Assembly: GCA_020809705.1 (NCBI GenBank)
Contig: CP085832.1
Location: 744,001-808,000 of the forward strand
From: Calonectria ilicicola
Taxonomy: Eukaryota > Ascomycota > Sordariomycetes > Hypocreales > Nectriaceae
DNA length: 64,000 bases
Direction of reading: 5' to 3'
Part shown: positions 22,839 through 34,996 of the stretch, in pieces
Layout of the letters: every line of letters starts with the position of its first letter
How positions within the stretch are numbered: position 1 is the stretch's first letter
Notes under the pieces: model-generated
Seen by the model: only the letters and a program-made list of their open reading frames with translations
Databases searched by the model: none
Told to the model about the DNA's origin: nothing
Program-made: the position numbers and the translations under genes

Positions 22839-24971
22839 ATGTCGGTAATCATTGACACGTGGGCAATTCGCTAGCTAATCATCATCCAAACAGGCTTGTA
22901 TCCCTTGTCAAAGGCGGAAGACCCGATGTGATGGGGTCACACCCGCCTGTGCGAGCTGCACTAGGCAAAATATAGCGTGCTCCTACACGGAACGACGCAG
23001 ACGAGGACCGGGGAAAAGGTATGTACCATTGGTGCCCGTCAGCAAAAAACGTACAGGACTGAGACTAAACTCAAATCGACGGCACAGCAAAAAATACATC
23101 GAGAATTTGGAGGAGCGTTTAAAAAGTTTGGAGTCAGCCCTGCAGTCTAAAGCTCCGCAGCCCTCAGAGTCCTCGCAGGCACAGCCAAATAACACGCAAT
23201 CATCAAGTCAGGCAAGTCATAATCATGCATCTGTGCTAGAAATACCTTCTGCAGGATCTTTGGAAGAAATCCCAAATGGCCTCGGCCATGTTTCTCCTGT
23301 GCCCTCTGGAGCGTCCTCGCCAAGCCAAACCGGTTCACTCAACGAGATCCAACCCACCCCTCCTACCCTGGGGATGACGGCTGGGGCTACAGAGCCCGTC
23401 TCGGTTGAAGACGAAATGAGTCTACCTCCAAATGATTTACCAGTTGGTTTGCATCACTTCTTTATGCTCACATCAATTTCTGGGAGCCCATCAATCGTAG
23501 ACTTTCTCTATTCACAACTCACTAACAGTGGGTTTGAAAGAAAAAGCTTCATTTCCCTCAATTTCCAGTCCCTCCTCATCCCTTTCATTCAAAATGCCTT
23601 GGATGATATCACCCAATTTTACCCACTCTACACTTCTCAGTCTTTTGCTGCGCTGTTTCAGGAGGTAGTGGATGCAGAAAACGCCCACCCGAGCCCTGCT
23701 CAATTGGCCATCACCAATGCACTCATTGCGGTCATCATCCAGTGGAAAGTGGACAATGGAGCCAACCAAGCCATTTTACCATTAGCTTGGGGATATTTCA
23801 AGAATGCATTTTCGATATTCCCTGAACTTATGGCCAGAGGGGACGATATATACGCATGCCAAGGTTTACTCTCCATGGCCATATTTTTACGTGGCACAGT
23901 GGATGCCCGTACTGCAGCGAACCTAGCAGCCACTACCGCGAGATCAGTGCAGAGTATTGGATTTCACAAATCTGCCTGGTATCAATCACTGGATCCCATC
24001 ACGGCAGAACAATACAAAAGGGTATTTTGGATGTCATATGTTGTTGACTGCGATGAGTCGATAAAACAAGGACTACCATCCACATTCGGTCTTGAAATTA
24101 TCGATGTTGAACCTCCACTGAACAATCCACCTGATGGCGTTGGAAACTATTCCATCCCAGGTACACAGACAACCATAAACTTTTTACATTACTTGGCGCG
24201 GCTTACCGAAATCCAATCCCGGGCTTTCAACGAACTTTACATAAGAAATACGACAAACTCCGACGCCACGATAATGCAAAACAAGATTGCTGAATTTAAC
24301 CATCAACTTGATGTCTGGAGAATGGATCTTCCGGTCGAAATCCGACCCAATTTAATCGGCACCTTGGAAATATCCGAGCCAGAGATGCCAATTATATATC
24401 TGACCGTCCTGTATTATACTACGACGAGCATAATCAACTCAGCCATCAAACAATACGAGCCGATGAATCCTCTTGAGGCAATCGATCAAGATCTTTCAGT
24501 CATTGCTGCGAGGGCGAGCCTTCAAATTGTGAACGGATTGCCGTTGCACCCCTTCGCCTTGACATGGTAAGAACCTTAATCCCAAATAGGAAGCTTTACA
24601 TTAACTCAAAGACAAGGAAGATATTGTACCACGCAATGTATGCGGTCATCACTTTGTTCTCAGCTATACTTGAAAGACCTCTCAGCTCAGCAACGCAAGC
24701 CAATATCCAGGCAATCGCCCAATTTGCTCGAGGTGTCGAGCACCTCATAATGAACCATGGCTGTGATCTTCACAAATTATTACGTGGGTGCAAAAGAATT
24801 TACCAAGTAGCACACATTGTGATCATGTCACATGGCCAATCTCCAAGCGTTCAACCGCCATGGCTCAGTGCATACCTGGCTAAACATAAAATAGAAGATT
24901 TTACAGTGAGAAACAAGCCTCTTTTCAGATGTATTTTACCGAACCAATTGCTAACTAAAGGTCATGTCTAG
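22839..24971 (+). CDS. Zn2Cys6 transcription factor with fungal_trans domain
   Basis: Model join(22839..22844, 22894..24566, 24617..24971), 677 aa. The second exon starts after a CTAATC branch site and ACAG, and reads straight into a zinc cluster: C-I-P-C, x6, C-DGVTPA-C, x2, C, x6, C. A basic linker follows, then a coiled-coil-like dimer element (KKYIENLEERLKSLESAL, about residues 70-90). The middle-homology region (about 270-420) includes VFWMSYVVDCDESIKQGLPS, typical of the fungal-specific regulatory domain. Intron 2 (50 nt, GTAAGA donor) restores the frame as LTWKILYHAM. The start is the weak point: ATG-TCG as a 6-nt exon followed by a GTAATC donor gives a phase match, so the protein would begin MSACIPC. 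The next gene, NmrA-like, is a plausible target. Confidence 0.82.
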
Positions 24972-26046
24972 TCCATTGCTAGTGAAATGCCCGGAGGTAT
25001 TCAAAAAATACGAATCGTCCAGGGGCTAATGGGCAACATACCCTCACTATGTTGTAAGGCTACCAATCTCTTTGCGAATGTTTTTAACATCGAGCCTGAC
25101 CAAAATCGGAAATATGGACTATTTGCCCCAGAAAGTCTGTTTCCCGAGAAGTTCAACTTCACTTTCAGTTGATATTATGAGGCGTTGTTTCCACAGGACG
25201 CTAACTTGGTTGGATTTTGATGTCGATGGCTTGCGATCACATAGCTTCAAATACGGCTTCACAATACCCTTCATGTAGACTAAAGTGTTTTGTATTAATA
25301 TTCAGTCAACCGATTCCCTTCTACATTGGAAACTCAAAAACTCTGTACACATACCCTAGATTGAAAGGTTGCGTGACCACATAGACACATGATCTTTAAA
25401 GGCTTCAACACAATAGCGTTGTGATAACCGACAGTAAAATTACTACCCTGTGGCATTCCCTAAAAGAAGAGGATATCAGTCTTGGCCATCCAAAAACTAT
25501 TGGGTCACCCACGACACTTTGTCCAACAACGACAACATGTGAATTCGCAACGTGACACCTAGAATGGAAAAGCCCCCCCGAGTGAGCAAGTAAAATTATG
25601 GTTCCGAGTTATACAATACCTTTTTTGTAGGGATGAAACTATTGGAATCATTAATTGCGTAAGAAAGTGTAAAAAAGATCTGTGTTGGCATCGCGGGTCT
25701 GGACTGGTGTTTAGGGGGTTGGAGGCATGTAACATCAGCAGATAAGCCCTTGGTATATACCATTTTGAAGAAATTATATTATGGGAATTAGGATGTTCAA
25801 ATTTAAATATAAAATACATGAAATCATGCATATAGAATTCGTTCTGTTTGCTAACTGGCCTGAGTCGGTAGAATAGAACTTGGTACCGTCATGACTAGAT
25901 TTAGATGAGCTCCAACATTTATCGATGAGACATTCGTGCGCCGCATAATCATGTTTCTGGAACGCGAAATAATAGTTGCAATAATAAGGGTAGTTACATG
26001 AATTTACACCAACAAGAATTAACCAAGCTTGGTGTTGAAGAATTCG
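24972..26046. other. Intergenic, no gene seen
   Basis: About 1.07 kb, AT-leaning, between the second Zn2Cys6 gene and the regulatory region of the NmrA-like gene. Minus-strand open frames here lack domains and overlap promoter elements. Confidence 0.5.
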
Positions 26047-26100
26047 CGGATCTAATTTGGTTCCGGCATTGGCTCCTTGGCGGAGTTTGGCTGAACTCCG
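26047..26100. promoter_or_regulatory. Two CGG/CCG inverted repeats, candidate Zn2Cys6 binding sites
   Basis: CGGA-N11-TCCG (26047-26065) and CGGAGTTTGGCTGAACTCCG (26081-26100, 7-bp arms, 6-nt spacer) are inverted CGG triplets, the usual target of dimeric Zn2Cys6 factors. They lie 210-263 bp upstream of the NmrA-like ATG and about 1.1 kb after the second Zn2Cys6 gene. Which factor binds is inference. Confidence 0.45.
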
Positions 26101-26208
26101 ACCCACCCCTATCCCGCCCAAGTCCGCCATCATTCTCCCGCTCTAGTTCGTCATGAAAGGCTTACAGGTCTTACTTATCAATTAGAAATCAAAAGGCAAA
26201 CTGGACAA

Positions 26209-26216
26209 TATAAAAG
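26209..26216 (+). promoter_or_regulatory. TATA box of the NmrA-like gene
   Basis: TATAAAAG, 93 bp upstream of the ATG at 26310. The region between is CT/CA-rich, as in fungal leaders. Confidence 0.6.
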
Positions 26217-26309
26217 TCTCGAGTGACCCTCATCCAGCTCCTCATCAATTCGCATTCACTACCAATTTCAACATCCAACTTCACCAACATCCTCAAATAT
26301 TCGAAAAAG

Positions 26310-27277
26310 ATGACTTCTTTCAAGACTGTATCCGTTCTTGGAGTAAGTATAAAAGAACAGAACATATTAAGTGATTCTGACATTCAAATTAGGCTGGAAT
26401 GCTCGGCACTGGCATCATTCATCAACTTTCTGCTGCCGGGTTCGATGTAACCGTTCTTAGTCGAAATCCTTCTTCTGTGAAAGACCTCCCATCCGGTGTC
26501 AAGGTCGCTCAAGTCGATTATGACTCTGATGAAAGTCTGACCCAGGCTCTGAAAGGCCAGGATGTTGTTGTCGCCACCTTTGGGTTCGGCGGGATTCCCG
26601 GCCAACAAAAGATCATCGACGCCAGCATTGCTGCAGGCGTCAAACGTTACATTCCTGCCGACTGGGGTAGCTTCACTACTGACCCAAAGGCCGAGAGCTT
26701 CCCTCCCGTCATTCTCCTTACCTCGGTCCAAAAATATCTCAAGCAAAAGGCAGAATCCGGCAAACTGGAGTATACAATTTTCTCCGTCGGTGGCTTCCTG
26801 GAGTACATTCTTGACTTCTCCATGTTTCTTGATCTCAAGTCTCACTCGGTCCAAATCTATGATGACGGTCAACATACTTTGAGCACTACTAGCATTTCTG
26901 GAATCGGAAAGGCTGTTGCGGGAGCTCTCAAGAAGCCGGAGGAATCTAAGAACCGTAATCTATTCTTCAATGAAGCGGTCATTTCTCAGGCTCGGATTGT
27001 GGCAATCGCCAAAAAGCTTTCGCCTCCTGAGACAGAGTGGACTGAGACTAAGGTCGATGGTAATGAAGAATATCAAAAAGGGTTGTTAAATGCTCAAAAG
27101 AACCCATATGATACTGGGGCAGTCTATGGTGCTCTCAGAGCTGCCCTACTTAGTGGACAATTCACTGCCACCTACCCCAAGGTTGATAACGAGCTTGTTG
27201 GCTTGTCTATCCTTTCCGATGAGGAGTTGGAAAAGAAGTTTGCCGACAGCTATAACGAGCTTTCATCGCAGTCGTAA
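26310..27277 (+). CDS. NmrA-like / isoflavone-reductase-family NAD(P)-binding protein
   Basis: Model join(26310..26342, 26393..27277), 305 aa. The 50-nt intron (GTAAGT donor, TTAG end) sits inside the dinucleotide-binding loop and is in phase 0. The joined N-terminus VSVLGAGMLGTGI matches the Rossmann G-x-x-G-x-x-G region at residues 7-18, followed by VLSRNP, where the NADP phosphate is bound in this family. Atypical short-chain reductases of the NmrA/isoflavone reductase/PCBER group either reduce small aromatic substrates or act as redox-sensing regulators such as NmrA. YIPADWGSF and YTIFSVGGFLEYI are family-typical. The length matches the family (about 300 aa). The promoter carries TATA and CGG inverted repeats, suggesting control by a Zn2Cys6 factor. 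Substrate unknown. Confidence 0.88.
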
Positions 27278-27677
27278 GCTCTAGGGAAACTTGGGAGACG
27301 TGCGGTTCTGGATTTCAAGGGCATCAGGAGTCCACCTGTATTGTTTGGAATATTAGAGCAACTTCTGTCTTTTAGCTTTACACTAGATTTCAATTTCTCT
27401 AGAATACAACAATTTTCACTGCTGACCTTTCCAAGTTCTCTCAGCATATTGAACCCTAGGCCCGGGATCCTACTTCGTACGCCAACCCGCAGTGGGTGTG
27501 TTATCAAAAGTTGTGCTTCTTCCAGTTGCAGAATGAATGCTCTCGCTCACCACGCTCCCGCATATCGCGCAGACCGCGTCAAAGCTCATAGGCGAAACTA
27601 CAAGGTAGTTTGCCATTCTTTCGCTCCATATCGATATTGCGATCTTACTAGTCTTCCTTCTAGTATTTGATAAGCTA
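27278..27677. other. Intergenic, no gene seen
   Basis: About 400 bp after the NmrA-like stop codon. Nothing recognisable beyond a presumed 3' UTR. Confidence 0.5.
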
Positions 27678-28070
27678 TTAACTTATCGTTTCAGCAATCG
27701 TGCTGTCTCTGAAGCTAGCTGCGCCTTCGCTAGTTGTACTTCCAATAGTGGAGGAAGTTGTGTTGTCGCTACCTGAGAAGCACCCGCGACCGCTTGTTGA
27801 TGCGGTTGTACTCTGACCGATTGTGCTCTGAGGAGTAAACGAAACTGCGCCCTGGCAGATAGAAGATTTGGAGCATTGGGCATCTTCAATTGTGCTTTGA
27901 TTGGTAAATGAAGTGAGGCCTTCATTGTTGGAAGTTGTGCTTTGTTTATAGTGGTAAAGCAGTCGAGGTTATACTGTCGCTGAGAGAAAGGTCAGCACTC
28001 TGTTTGAGAGAACTGGGGCTATGGATGCTTTCAGTAGTTGGAGAGTAAGAGTTGTCGTACTAATGCTGTT
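27678..28070 (-). pseudogene. Decayed Ser/Thr-rich (cell-wall-protein-like) coding relic
   Basis: On the minus strand one frame reads SPTTESIHSPSSLKQS and continues Ser/Thr-rich to a stop at 27946-27948. Another frame then takes over with STIGQSTTASTSGRG, DNTTSSTIGSTTSEG and a Cys pair (QCSKSSIC), ending at 27678. The repeated AGCACAA/AGTACAAC codon pattern is that of mucin-like or GPI cell-wall proteins. There is no ATG, signal peptide or intron that would join the frames, so I read it as a frameshifted remnant. Confidence 0.3.
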
Positions 28071-29031
28071 CAAATCCACACATACAGTAATCCCAATATG
28101 GCTCTAAATCCCCAGAGTCAAGCGGCTTGAACTTGGTCGACGTTGAAGTGCAATATTTTCTGTCCAAGCAGGCATATAAATATAACATAAAAAGCAAATT
28201 GCATCTCGATTCTTGAGGAATGAATGCGCATTGACTTCAGACGAATCAATGAATCGGTTGAGGTGATAAGACACGGCCGGAGCTTGCCAAGAGTCTGGTT
28301 GTGAGACAATACTTGCAGTAGTACATTGCGTTATCTACCAAGGGATATTAGGAGCTTGTACGTGCCCTTGAAGTCTTTCAGGGAGGAGAACTGAGACAGC
28401 ATCATTTCGTGGAATTGCGGGCCTTTCTTTGTGTGGTGAAGTGAGGGCATCTGACAAATCTCAAGAGGCAAGGTGTCACGCGACATGATTGAGTAATAAC
28501 CATTTCATAAAGGGCAAATATCAACCCATGCTGCATTTTATTTTAGAATCTGTAGTAGGTGCGAGGGCCGTAGAGGTTGGTGCACCCATCAACAAAATCA
28601 AGACGGTGATGTTGCTCGGGCTCGATTCTGTTGAGCAAATGTTTCACCCCATGGCGTATCGTCACTCTTGGCCAAAATCGCCTGTGAAGTGAAACCCTGC
28701 TCGCCTGACCTGAGCAGGAATTTCATCATCATTCACTCATGGTTTCCTCGGTCGTATTAAGGATACTAGCCAGCTTAGGAAAAGTTGCCTAGCATTCAAA
28801 ACGCAACACCAAATTCCTTTATAGCGCTTTATCTATCATATCCTAGGAGTCAGTACCTATCAATGGTGCCTATTTCATCCTTCATACCTGATTAAGCTGT
28901 CATCAATAGCAAGTCCTGGGGCACTAGAGTCGCATTACAACCTAACTTGGATCAATGAAATTTGCATTTTCCATTTCACATCAAGACAATTTGCTGTTTT
29001 TGGCCAAATTAAACCTCTACTACTTGATAGG
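28071..29031. other. Intergenic, no gene seen
   Basis: About 960 bp downstream of the pantothenate-type transporter gene (which is on the minus strand). I see no domain-bearing ORF or repeat. Confidence 0.5.
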
Positions 29032-30598
29032 TTATCCTTCGGTCTCAGATTCGGCCGCCTTCTTCTTTTCCCCAAGTTCCCTTGCATGGAGGTAGCGAAT
29101 AGTGAAAGCAGTGGCAATCAAGCTAAAAGCAATACAAGCCATTGTGACATATCCCTTCGGATATCGCGGAGCCTCTACTTGTTGCCAGATCAAAAGTGGT
29201 AGCCAAGCCTGGAAAACGTAGGCCATCTCATTCATTGCCCCAGTAACCAAGGCTCGTTCTTCGTTATCATCTTTGCAAATGTCGTGGGCCCAAGCAAAAG
29301 TGAGGCCACTTATTCCACCTGCAAACCCCGCCATGATGTAGCATGCCCACTTTAAACCGTTTGGAATATTCCATATCGAGAGACTGATATTCACAAACAG
29401 GTTGACGCATCCTGAAAATACAATTGGCGGCCATCGTTCCCCGCGGAAAATGGTGTCTGAGGTCCAGGCGTAAATGAGTGTGACAACAATATCCACTGCA
29501 GAGGTAATGGTCGGATAGATGTTGATGTCACGGACGCTGTGCCCTTCGGATTTCAACCAGAGTTGGAAAGCAGGCTGGGATCCAGTGCCGCATCCATTGT
29601 TGAAGAAGATATAAAGGAGCGGAAGCGCGTAGATGTGCCAGCTTGAGAATATGCGTTTGATTTTGGCGATAGTAAAGGGTGCGCGCTTAGCCCTTCCTTC
29701 TAGTTCCATTCGCTTTTGTGCGAATTTAATCTCCTTCTCGGAAAGCCACCAAGACTTGGCAATCTCTGGAACATCGGGGAGAAAGAAGAAGCTGAGAAGA
29801 GCGAGAGGCAGCGAAATAACTGTGTCGATAATGAATAGCCATTGCCATCCATGATACCCATGCTTGCCACCTAGGTTGTAAACGGATGCCATCAAATAGC
29901 CGGAGAACATGCCTCCAATGCCACCACTCGCGTGGAAAATGCAGGACCTTTTAGCGAGCTCGTCTTTTCGATACCATGAGCCAATGACATATTGCATTCC
30001 AGGGTAAAAGGCACTTTCGGCAAGGCCGATGAAAAAGCGCAGGGCGTACATCTGGTTGTAGTTGGTACACTTGGCGAGAAGGATTGTCAAGACAGACCAG
30101 GTAACTTCACAACAAGGGATCCAGATGGATGGTCGCACACGTGTAAGCATCAAGTTGCTAAACAGCGTCAGTCGTTTCAAATATGGTTAATTACCAGTCT
30201 GCTCACCTTGGGATTTCTCCAAGCACATATCCAACCGTCCAGCATGTTTGCATGTAGTTTAGCTGATTACCATACATTCCAAGATCTTCTTTCATTCCAG
30301 AGGCAAAGGCATTGTTGATGTTGATTTGGTTAAGGTTCTTGCTGAAGTATCCCAAGCTCGCAAATGTGAGAATAACGGCATCGAGCTTAAACAGAAATTT
30401 TCGCTCCTCAGGTGACTTGTCAAGGGTGTCCCAGATGTATGATCTCCAAGTTTTCTGAGGCGTCTTTTGGATGATGCCATCTTCGTCTTCTTGGACTAGC
30501 ACGGTAGGTGACAGCGAAGACTTTGAATCGTTAGGTTCAGACTTGGGTTCAGGACCATGATCAATATCATGACCCTTTTTTATATCCAGAACCGTCAT
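29032..30598 (-). CDS. MFS transporter, FEN2/Liz1 (pantothenate-type, anion:cation symporter) family
   Basis: Model join(29032..30157, 30207..30598) on the minus strand, 505 aa. The 49-nt intron (GTGAGC donor, TTTAG end) joins LGEIPS-NLMLTRV. The start is the ATG at 30598; the frame upstream is open only from a TTG. The protein has a charged cytosolic N-terminus (about 75 aa), then 12 predicted membrane segments. Family marks of the pantothenate/allantoate group are YALRFFIGLAESAFYPG, GSWYRKDELAKRS, the stretch GYHGWQWLFIIDTVISLP, and GTGSQPAFQLWLKSEG after TM7. Yeast Fen2 and fission yeast Liz1 import pantothenate by proton symport. Related fungal members carry other organic anions, so the substrate is inferred only. 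The next gene diverges 1.6 kb away. Confidence 0.85.
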
Positions 30599-32190
30599 CT
30601 TTGCCAATGAGAGGGAAAGAAGTATCTGCAATATTTTCGTAGACTAAAAATTGCAGTGAATCGAATTGCCAAAGGCGAATGCTCAACCAAATATTATAAG
30701 AATTTTCTCACTGTACGATTTACATATTCTTAATCCCGAGAAATTTCATCCTTGTTCCGTTTGTATGGTTACACTCATCCCACCTCATTGCGTGATGATA
30801 CTCCAAGGATCATCTGAAGAGGATATAGCATTATCCCGGTGGGATACAGAAAAACATCCCATGTCGGCCAGGTTTTCCTATCTTATATGCGACTGAAGGC
30901 CTAAATCGGGCGCTGAATGGACCCTTGACCAGGCTCATGGTGCGAAAAGCACCAGGCAACCACCTTGATAAATCTAGCGATGTTGCATTTTGCTCTCCAC
31001 GTCAGCGCCTTGCAGGCTTGGCCTCCGCGATTAAACCTAGTTTGGATGATAAAGTGAGTAGATTTTTGGCGAGCCAAGAAATTTAGGAGGTGTGAGATTT
31101 CAGGATGTTGATTTGATAGGCTATTGCGCCATTGAGTTTACCGCGTATTGCAGGGCACATCATCATCCCTTCATATCGCGTCACCAGGCTCGCCAATGTC
31201 ACAATATTCAAACAGCACAGAACCCTGTTCATCCCCCGCACCAGATCTGGATTAACTCGAATGGGGTCATACTATCCCACATCTAATCCTTCGCCTATAC
31301 CCTATATTGAAAGGTAATCCGCTGCGATATTAAGCATAATAGAATCGGTACCCCACAGCAGGAAGCGCCTTTCTAAAGTCATTTAGAGTGGTGAATTCAC
31401 CAATCCACCCCCTGCCCATTGCTTAGTTCTTGGTGATCTATCATCCTAACAAATTGCGTCACCGGGGTTTTCCATTCAACGAATTTTAACCTGGCCTCTT
31501 ACTTTTGTGCTACTTGTAATGAGTGTTTCACTCCTGTTGCAAAAGCAAGTGTAGCAGCTTTAATGTGTTCTTATCCTCTGCCAAATATTATGTATGTGTT
31601 CTCTTGTATGTCGGTGCAGAGCTATCGACAAAGATGTCCTGCCGTACAAAAATACGCATAAATTATCCCATGGTGGGATGTCCAGAAAGCCATATCCACC
31701 AAATCTAGCTGATTCGTAGTAAATATGCGACCGCAGGTTGGACTTAGAGATCAAGCATCGTGGCTGGCAGAACTTTTATATCACCAGTGCTAGGTTTGAT
31801 AATGAATCATAGTGTTTGTGCTGGCTCTGGGGCTTGGACTCGATGCTTCTTATTTCGCGCAGGCGAGAGGCCTCGGTGTCAAGTGGTCACGCGACACCCG
31901 CGACATTTCTATAAAATCGGAAACTACTCATCGTGACAGGCAAAAACTTGCATTACTTTAGTTTGCGATGTCGGAATTATGATGCGCCTGATTGGCCACA
32001 CTAGCGGAGAGCGTGACTCTAAAATAGCAACACCTCCAAATCGGTTCTCACCGAGATCCGGATACACCAATCGCATGGGCGACAAAACTGGGATCGGAGT
32101 CGCCGTCCTTTAAAGAACGAATTTTCTTGACATTAACAATGATTTGTTCTTCTCCCTACATCATCAAAAATCTCTCAAAGCAGACCGAAA
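30599..32190. other. Divergent promoter region between two MFS genes
   Basis: About 1.6 kb shared upstream region of the pantothenate-type (-) and monocarboxylate-type (+) transporters. No supportable ORF or repeat. The last 100 bp before 32191 are A/C/T-rich leader-like sequence. Confidence 0.5.
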
Positions 32191-33608
32191 ATGCAGTCTA
32201 ACAGACAATCACTTGAGTTGAGCGAGCTTCACGCTCCCAGTGAGCATGCATCAATTGACCAGAACGAGGATGCCCCTCACATAGACGCCCTTCCTCCAGC
32301 TGACCATGGTCGCGGAGCATACACGGCCTTGGCCTGTTGCACGATTGCCCAGGCGCCAATCTGGGGTATGTGGAGTGATGAATACAGGTACAGCAGCACT
32401 AACACTGATTAGGATATTCACTCGGGTTTGGCATCTTCCAAGAGTACTACATGGCCAAAGGTACCATCAGTACATCACCAAGCGCAATTGCGTCTATTGG
32501 TACTTCGCAGACCGGAATCATGTACCTCATGATGCCGCTGGCATTCCTGGTCCTGAACTGTTATCCTCGCTTTCGGAAATGGTGCGGCCCGCTTGGCCTG
32601 GTAATCATTGTGACAAGCCTCATTGCCTCAGCATTTTTGGATACTATAGGGGGGCTTATTGCAACCCAGGGTGTCTTGTATGCGCTAGGGTGCGGGCTCC
32701 TCTTCAGCCCCATCTCTGTCTATATGGACGAGTGGTTTGTGGAACGCAAAGGCTTTGCGTATGGCGTGATGTGGTCTGGCAAATCTGCAGTCGGCGTCGG
32801 AACTCCATTTCTGTTCGACGCCTTGCTGCAAAGATTTGGCCTAAGAAGCACACTTATCTCATGGGCTATTGCATCTGCGCTGATGACGCTACCAACCCTG
32901 TTCTTCCTCAAGCCTCGCGTTGAGATTGGTCGCGATAACGCGCCCCGGCCTCTGTCTTTCGCCTTTCTCCGATCGATCTCATTCTGGATGCTTCAGACTG
33001 GAATTATTGTACAATCCCTGGGCTATCTCATGCCCAGTACCTACTTGGCAAGCTATGCTCACGCGATCGGACTTCCGACTTTCACAGGGCCAATTTTGCT
33101 GGCGTTGTTCTCGCTTGCATCGGTCCCTGGGTCATTGATTCACGGTATACTTGGTGATAAGGTTTCTGCCTCCAAGGTGATCATCGTCTCATCACTTGGA
33201 AGCGCCCTGCCAGTCTTTCTTCTCTGGGGTTTGAGCCGTCATATCAGCAATATGGTCATATTCGTCATTGTATACGGCTTCTTTGCTGGCGGATTCAGCG
33301 CCACCTGGTCTGGAGGGTTGCAAGAAATTAAGCAAGAAAATGCATCCATCGATACTTCCGTAGTATTTGGCATGCTCCTTGGGGGAAGAGGCCTTGGGTT
33401 TGTTATTTCTGGTCCAGTGAGCGGAGCCTTAATTTCTGCAGGGAGTCTGATATCCGAGGACGCTCTCGGATACGCGACCGTATATGGTCCTATGATTCTA
33501 TTTACAGGCATCACGGCAATCCTTGGCGCATGGTCACCACTTTGGAGAGTCACAAGGGCTGCAGGATCAAAGAGCATCGGTGCCTGCATGCGCGTGACGA
33601 GAGCTTGA
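32191..33608 (+). CDS. MFS transporter, monocarboxylate permease-like
   Basis: Model join(32191..32365, 32413..33608), 456 aa. The 47-nt intron (GTATGT donor, CTGATTAG end) joins PIWG-YSLGFGIFQEYYM, the end of TM1 of the monocarboxylate porter (MCT, 2.A.1.13) group. That group typically has GVFQEYY at this place. A hydrophilic N-terminus of about 45 aa precedes TM1. About 12 membrane segments follow, with GKSAVGVGTPFLFDALLQRF and a late segment GGRGLGFVISGPVSGALI, both usual in fungal MCT-like proteins. These proteins sit in the plasma membrane or internal membranes. Characterised fungal members include Mch proteins and riboflavin or toxin-cluster transporters, so substrate is not deducible here. 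Confidence 0.86.
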
Positions 33609-34096
33609 TCATTGAGAAGGTCTCTATTAATTTATTTTTCCTTTCTTTTCATCATGAACAGTTAAGTTGTTCATATCGAGGGTTACGTGCTGGGCACGCC
33701 GGGGTGGGCAAATTGAGGCTTGGCAGCTTCAACTTCTAAGCTCCGCTTTGACTTCAATATCACTACACACACTAGACTGACGATAAATAACCAACATTTG
33801 CATTGAATCTGATACATACGACCATAGGTGCTAGAGAGCTCGGGGTCCCGTCCGCTCCCCCATAGATAAGCTAGCAACCGGCGGATTAGTAGTTGGGTCG
33901 GTGATGACTAGCGAATCCCCGCTGTTGTATGTCTTTTTGGCATTTTCTTCTTCGTTCCATGACGAGCAAGTCTATTTGCAATCTCTTTAGACTTTATAAT
34001 CTCACTTAGAGCTCTTCGTAGTCGACGAAAGTGGACACTATCATCTCTCACATACCCGGAAGTTATCTCAATCGCTCCAGTAACAACAATCTGAAA
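33609..34096. other. Intergenic, convergent 3' ends
   Basis: About 490 bp between converging stop codons. Only short open frames. Confidence 0.5.
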
Positions 34097-34996
34097 TCAT
34101 TTCTTCTCCACCAAAAGTTCACCATTCATTATCCCAAGTGTCGCATCATCAGCTTTGCTCCATTGGCCCCATGCCTCAATCATGCCGTCTATTTCTTCGG
34201 CAGTAGCTGCCCCAAGTTCAATCGCCTTGGCACGCATCTGACCATCTTTCAGCCTCTGTATCATCGCGTCGGCTAGTTATTGGTCAGTATTTCATGATAA
34301 AATCCGCATGTCTCAAGCAAAGTATTGCTCACCCCAGGTCAGCTTATCTTCAGGCTCACTATAGCACCACGTCCCGAAGCTAGCAGTAATATTCTCACGA
34401 GGAACCCCAGTGCCAATCACCCAAGACAAAAGTTCACGCCCTCCTTTCTCTTGGCCGCCATTTGCGACCAACGTTTTGGCACCAACTTCACAAAAATGCA
34501 GCAAGGGTGGTAACTCTGGCCAAATAGCCCACATCTTCATGTCGCTTTCGCGAAAGGCTACAACCCCACCTGGCTTGGTCACGCGTAGCATCTCGCGGAT
34601 GGCATCAGGAGGAGAATCCAAATGACAGAGAACCTGGTGCGCATGGGTAACATCGAAGGTCGCGTCAGGGAATGGCAGCTCGAATACGTTGGCTTTTTGG
34701 AACTTGATATTGGTCACGCCCACTGAGTCGGCGTGCGCTTTCGCCCGGTCCAAAATCTCATCTGACAAGTCCGTAGCGACAATCTCGCCTTGAGGGATGT
34801 ACTTTGCAAAGGATGCAGTGATGGTGCCGGAGCCAGCGCCGACATCCAAGAGCTTCAGCTTGGCGTGTTCTTTTGCCATGGCCTGCAGGCGTGGCAAAAG
34901 ATGCGGTGCACTGTTCTCAGCTGTACGCCACTCATGGTGTCTTACCTGGGAGGCACGGTAGCCTGGTCCATATTCGTTGTGCTTTGCAGTTGCCAT
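34097..34996 (-). CDS. SAM-dependent methyltransferase (UbiE/class I)
   Basis: Model join(34097..34272, 34333..34996) on the minus strand, 279 aa. The 60-nt intron (GTGAGC donor, CTAG end) joins KLTW-ADAMIQRLKDG. Motif I is LLDVGAGSGTIT (about residues 48-59), followed by the acidic residue of motif post-I in IVATDLSDEI, motif II VFELPFPDATFDVTHAHQVL and motif III LRVTKPGGVVAFRE, all in order for a class I methyltransferase of the UbiE/COQ5-like group. The C-terminal exon holds the family tail with EEIDGMIEAWGQW. Fungal homologues of this length are small-molecule methyltransferases, often near biosynthetic genes. Here the neighbours are transporters only, so the acceptor is unknown. Confidence 0.88.

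Noticed and set aside
26384..26875. 163-codon minus-strand ORF inside the NmrA-like gene
   Set aside because: Antisense shadow of a clear Rossmann-fold coding exon.
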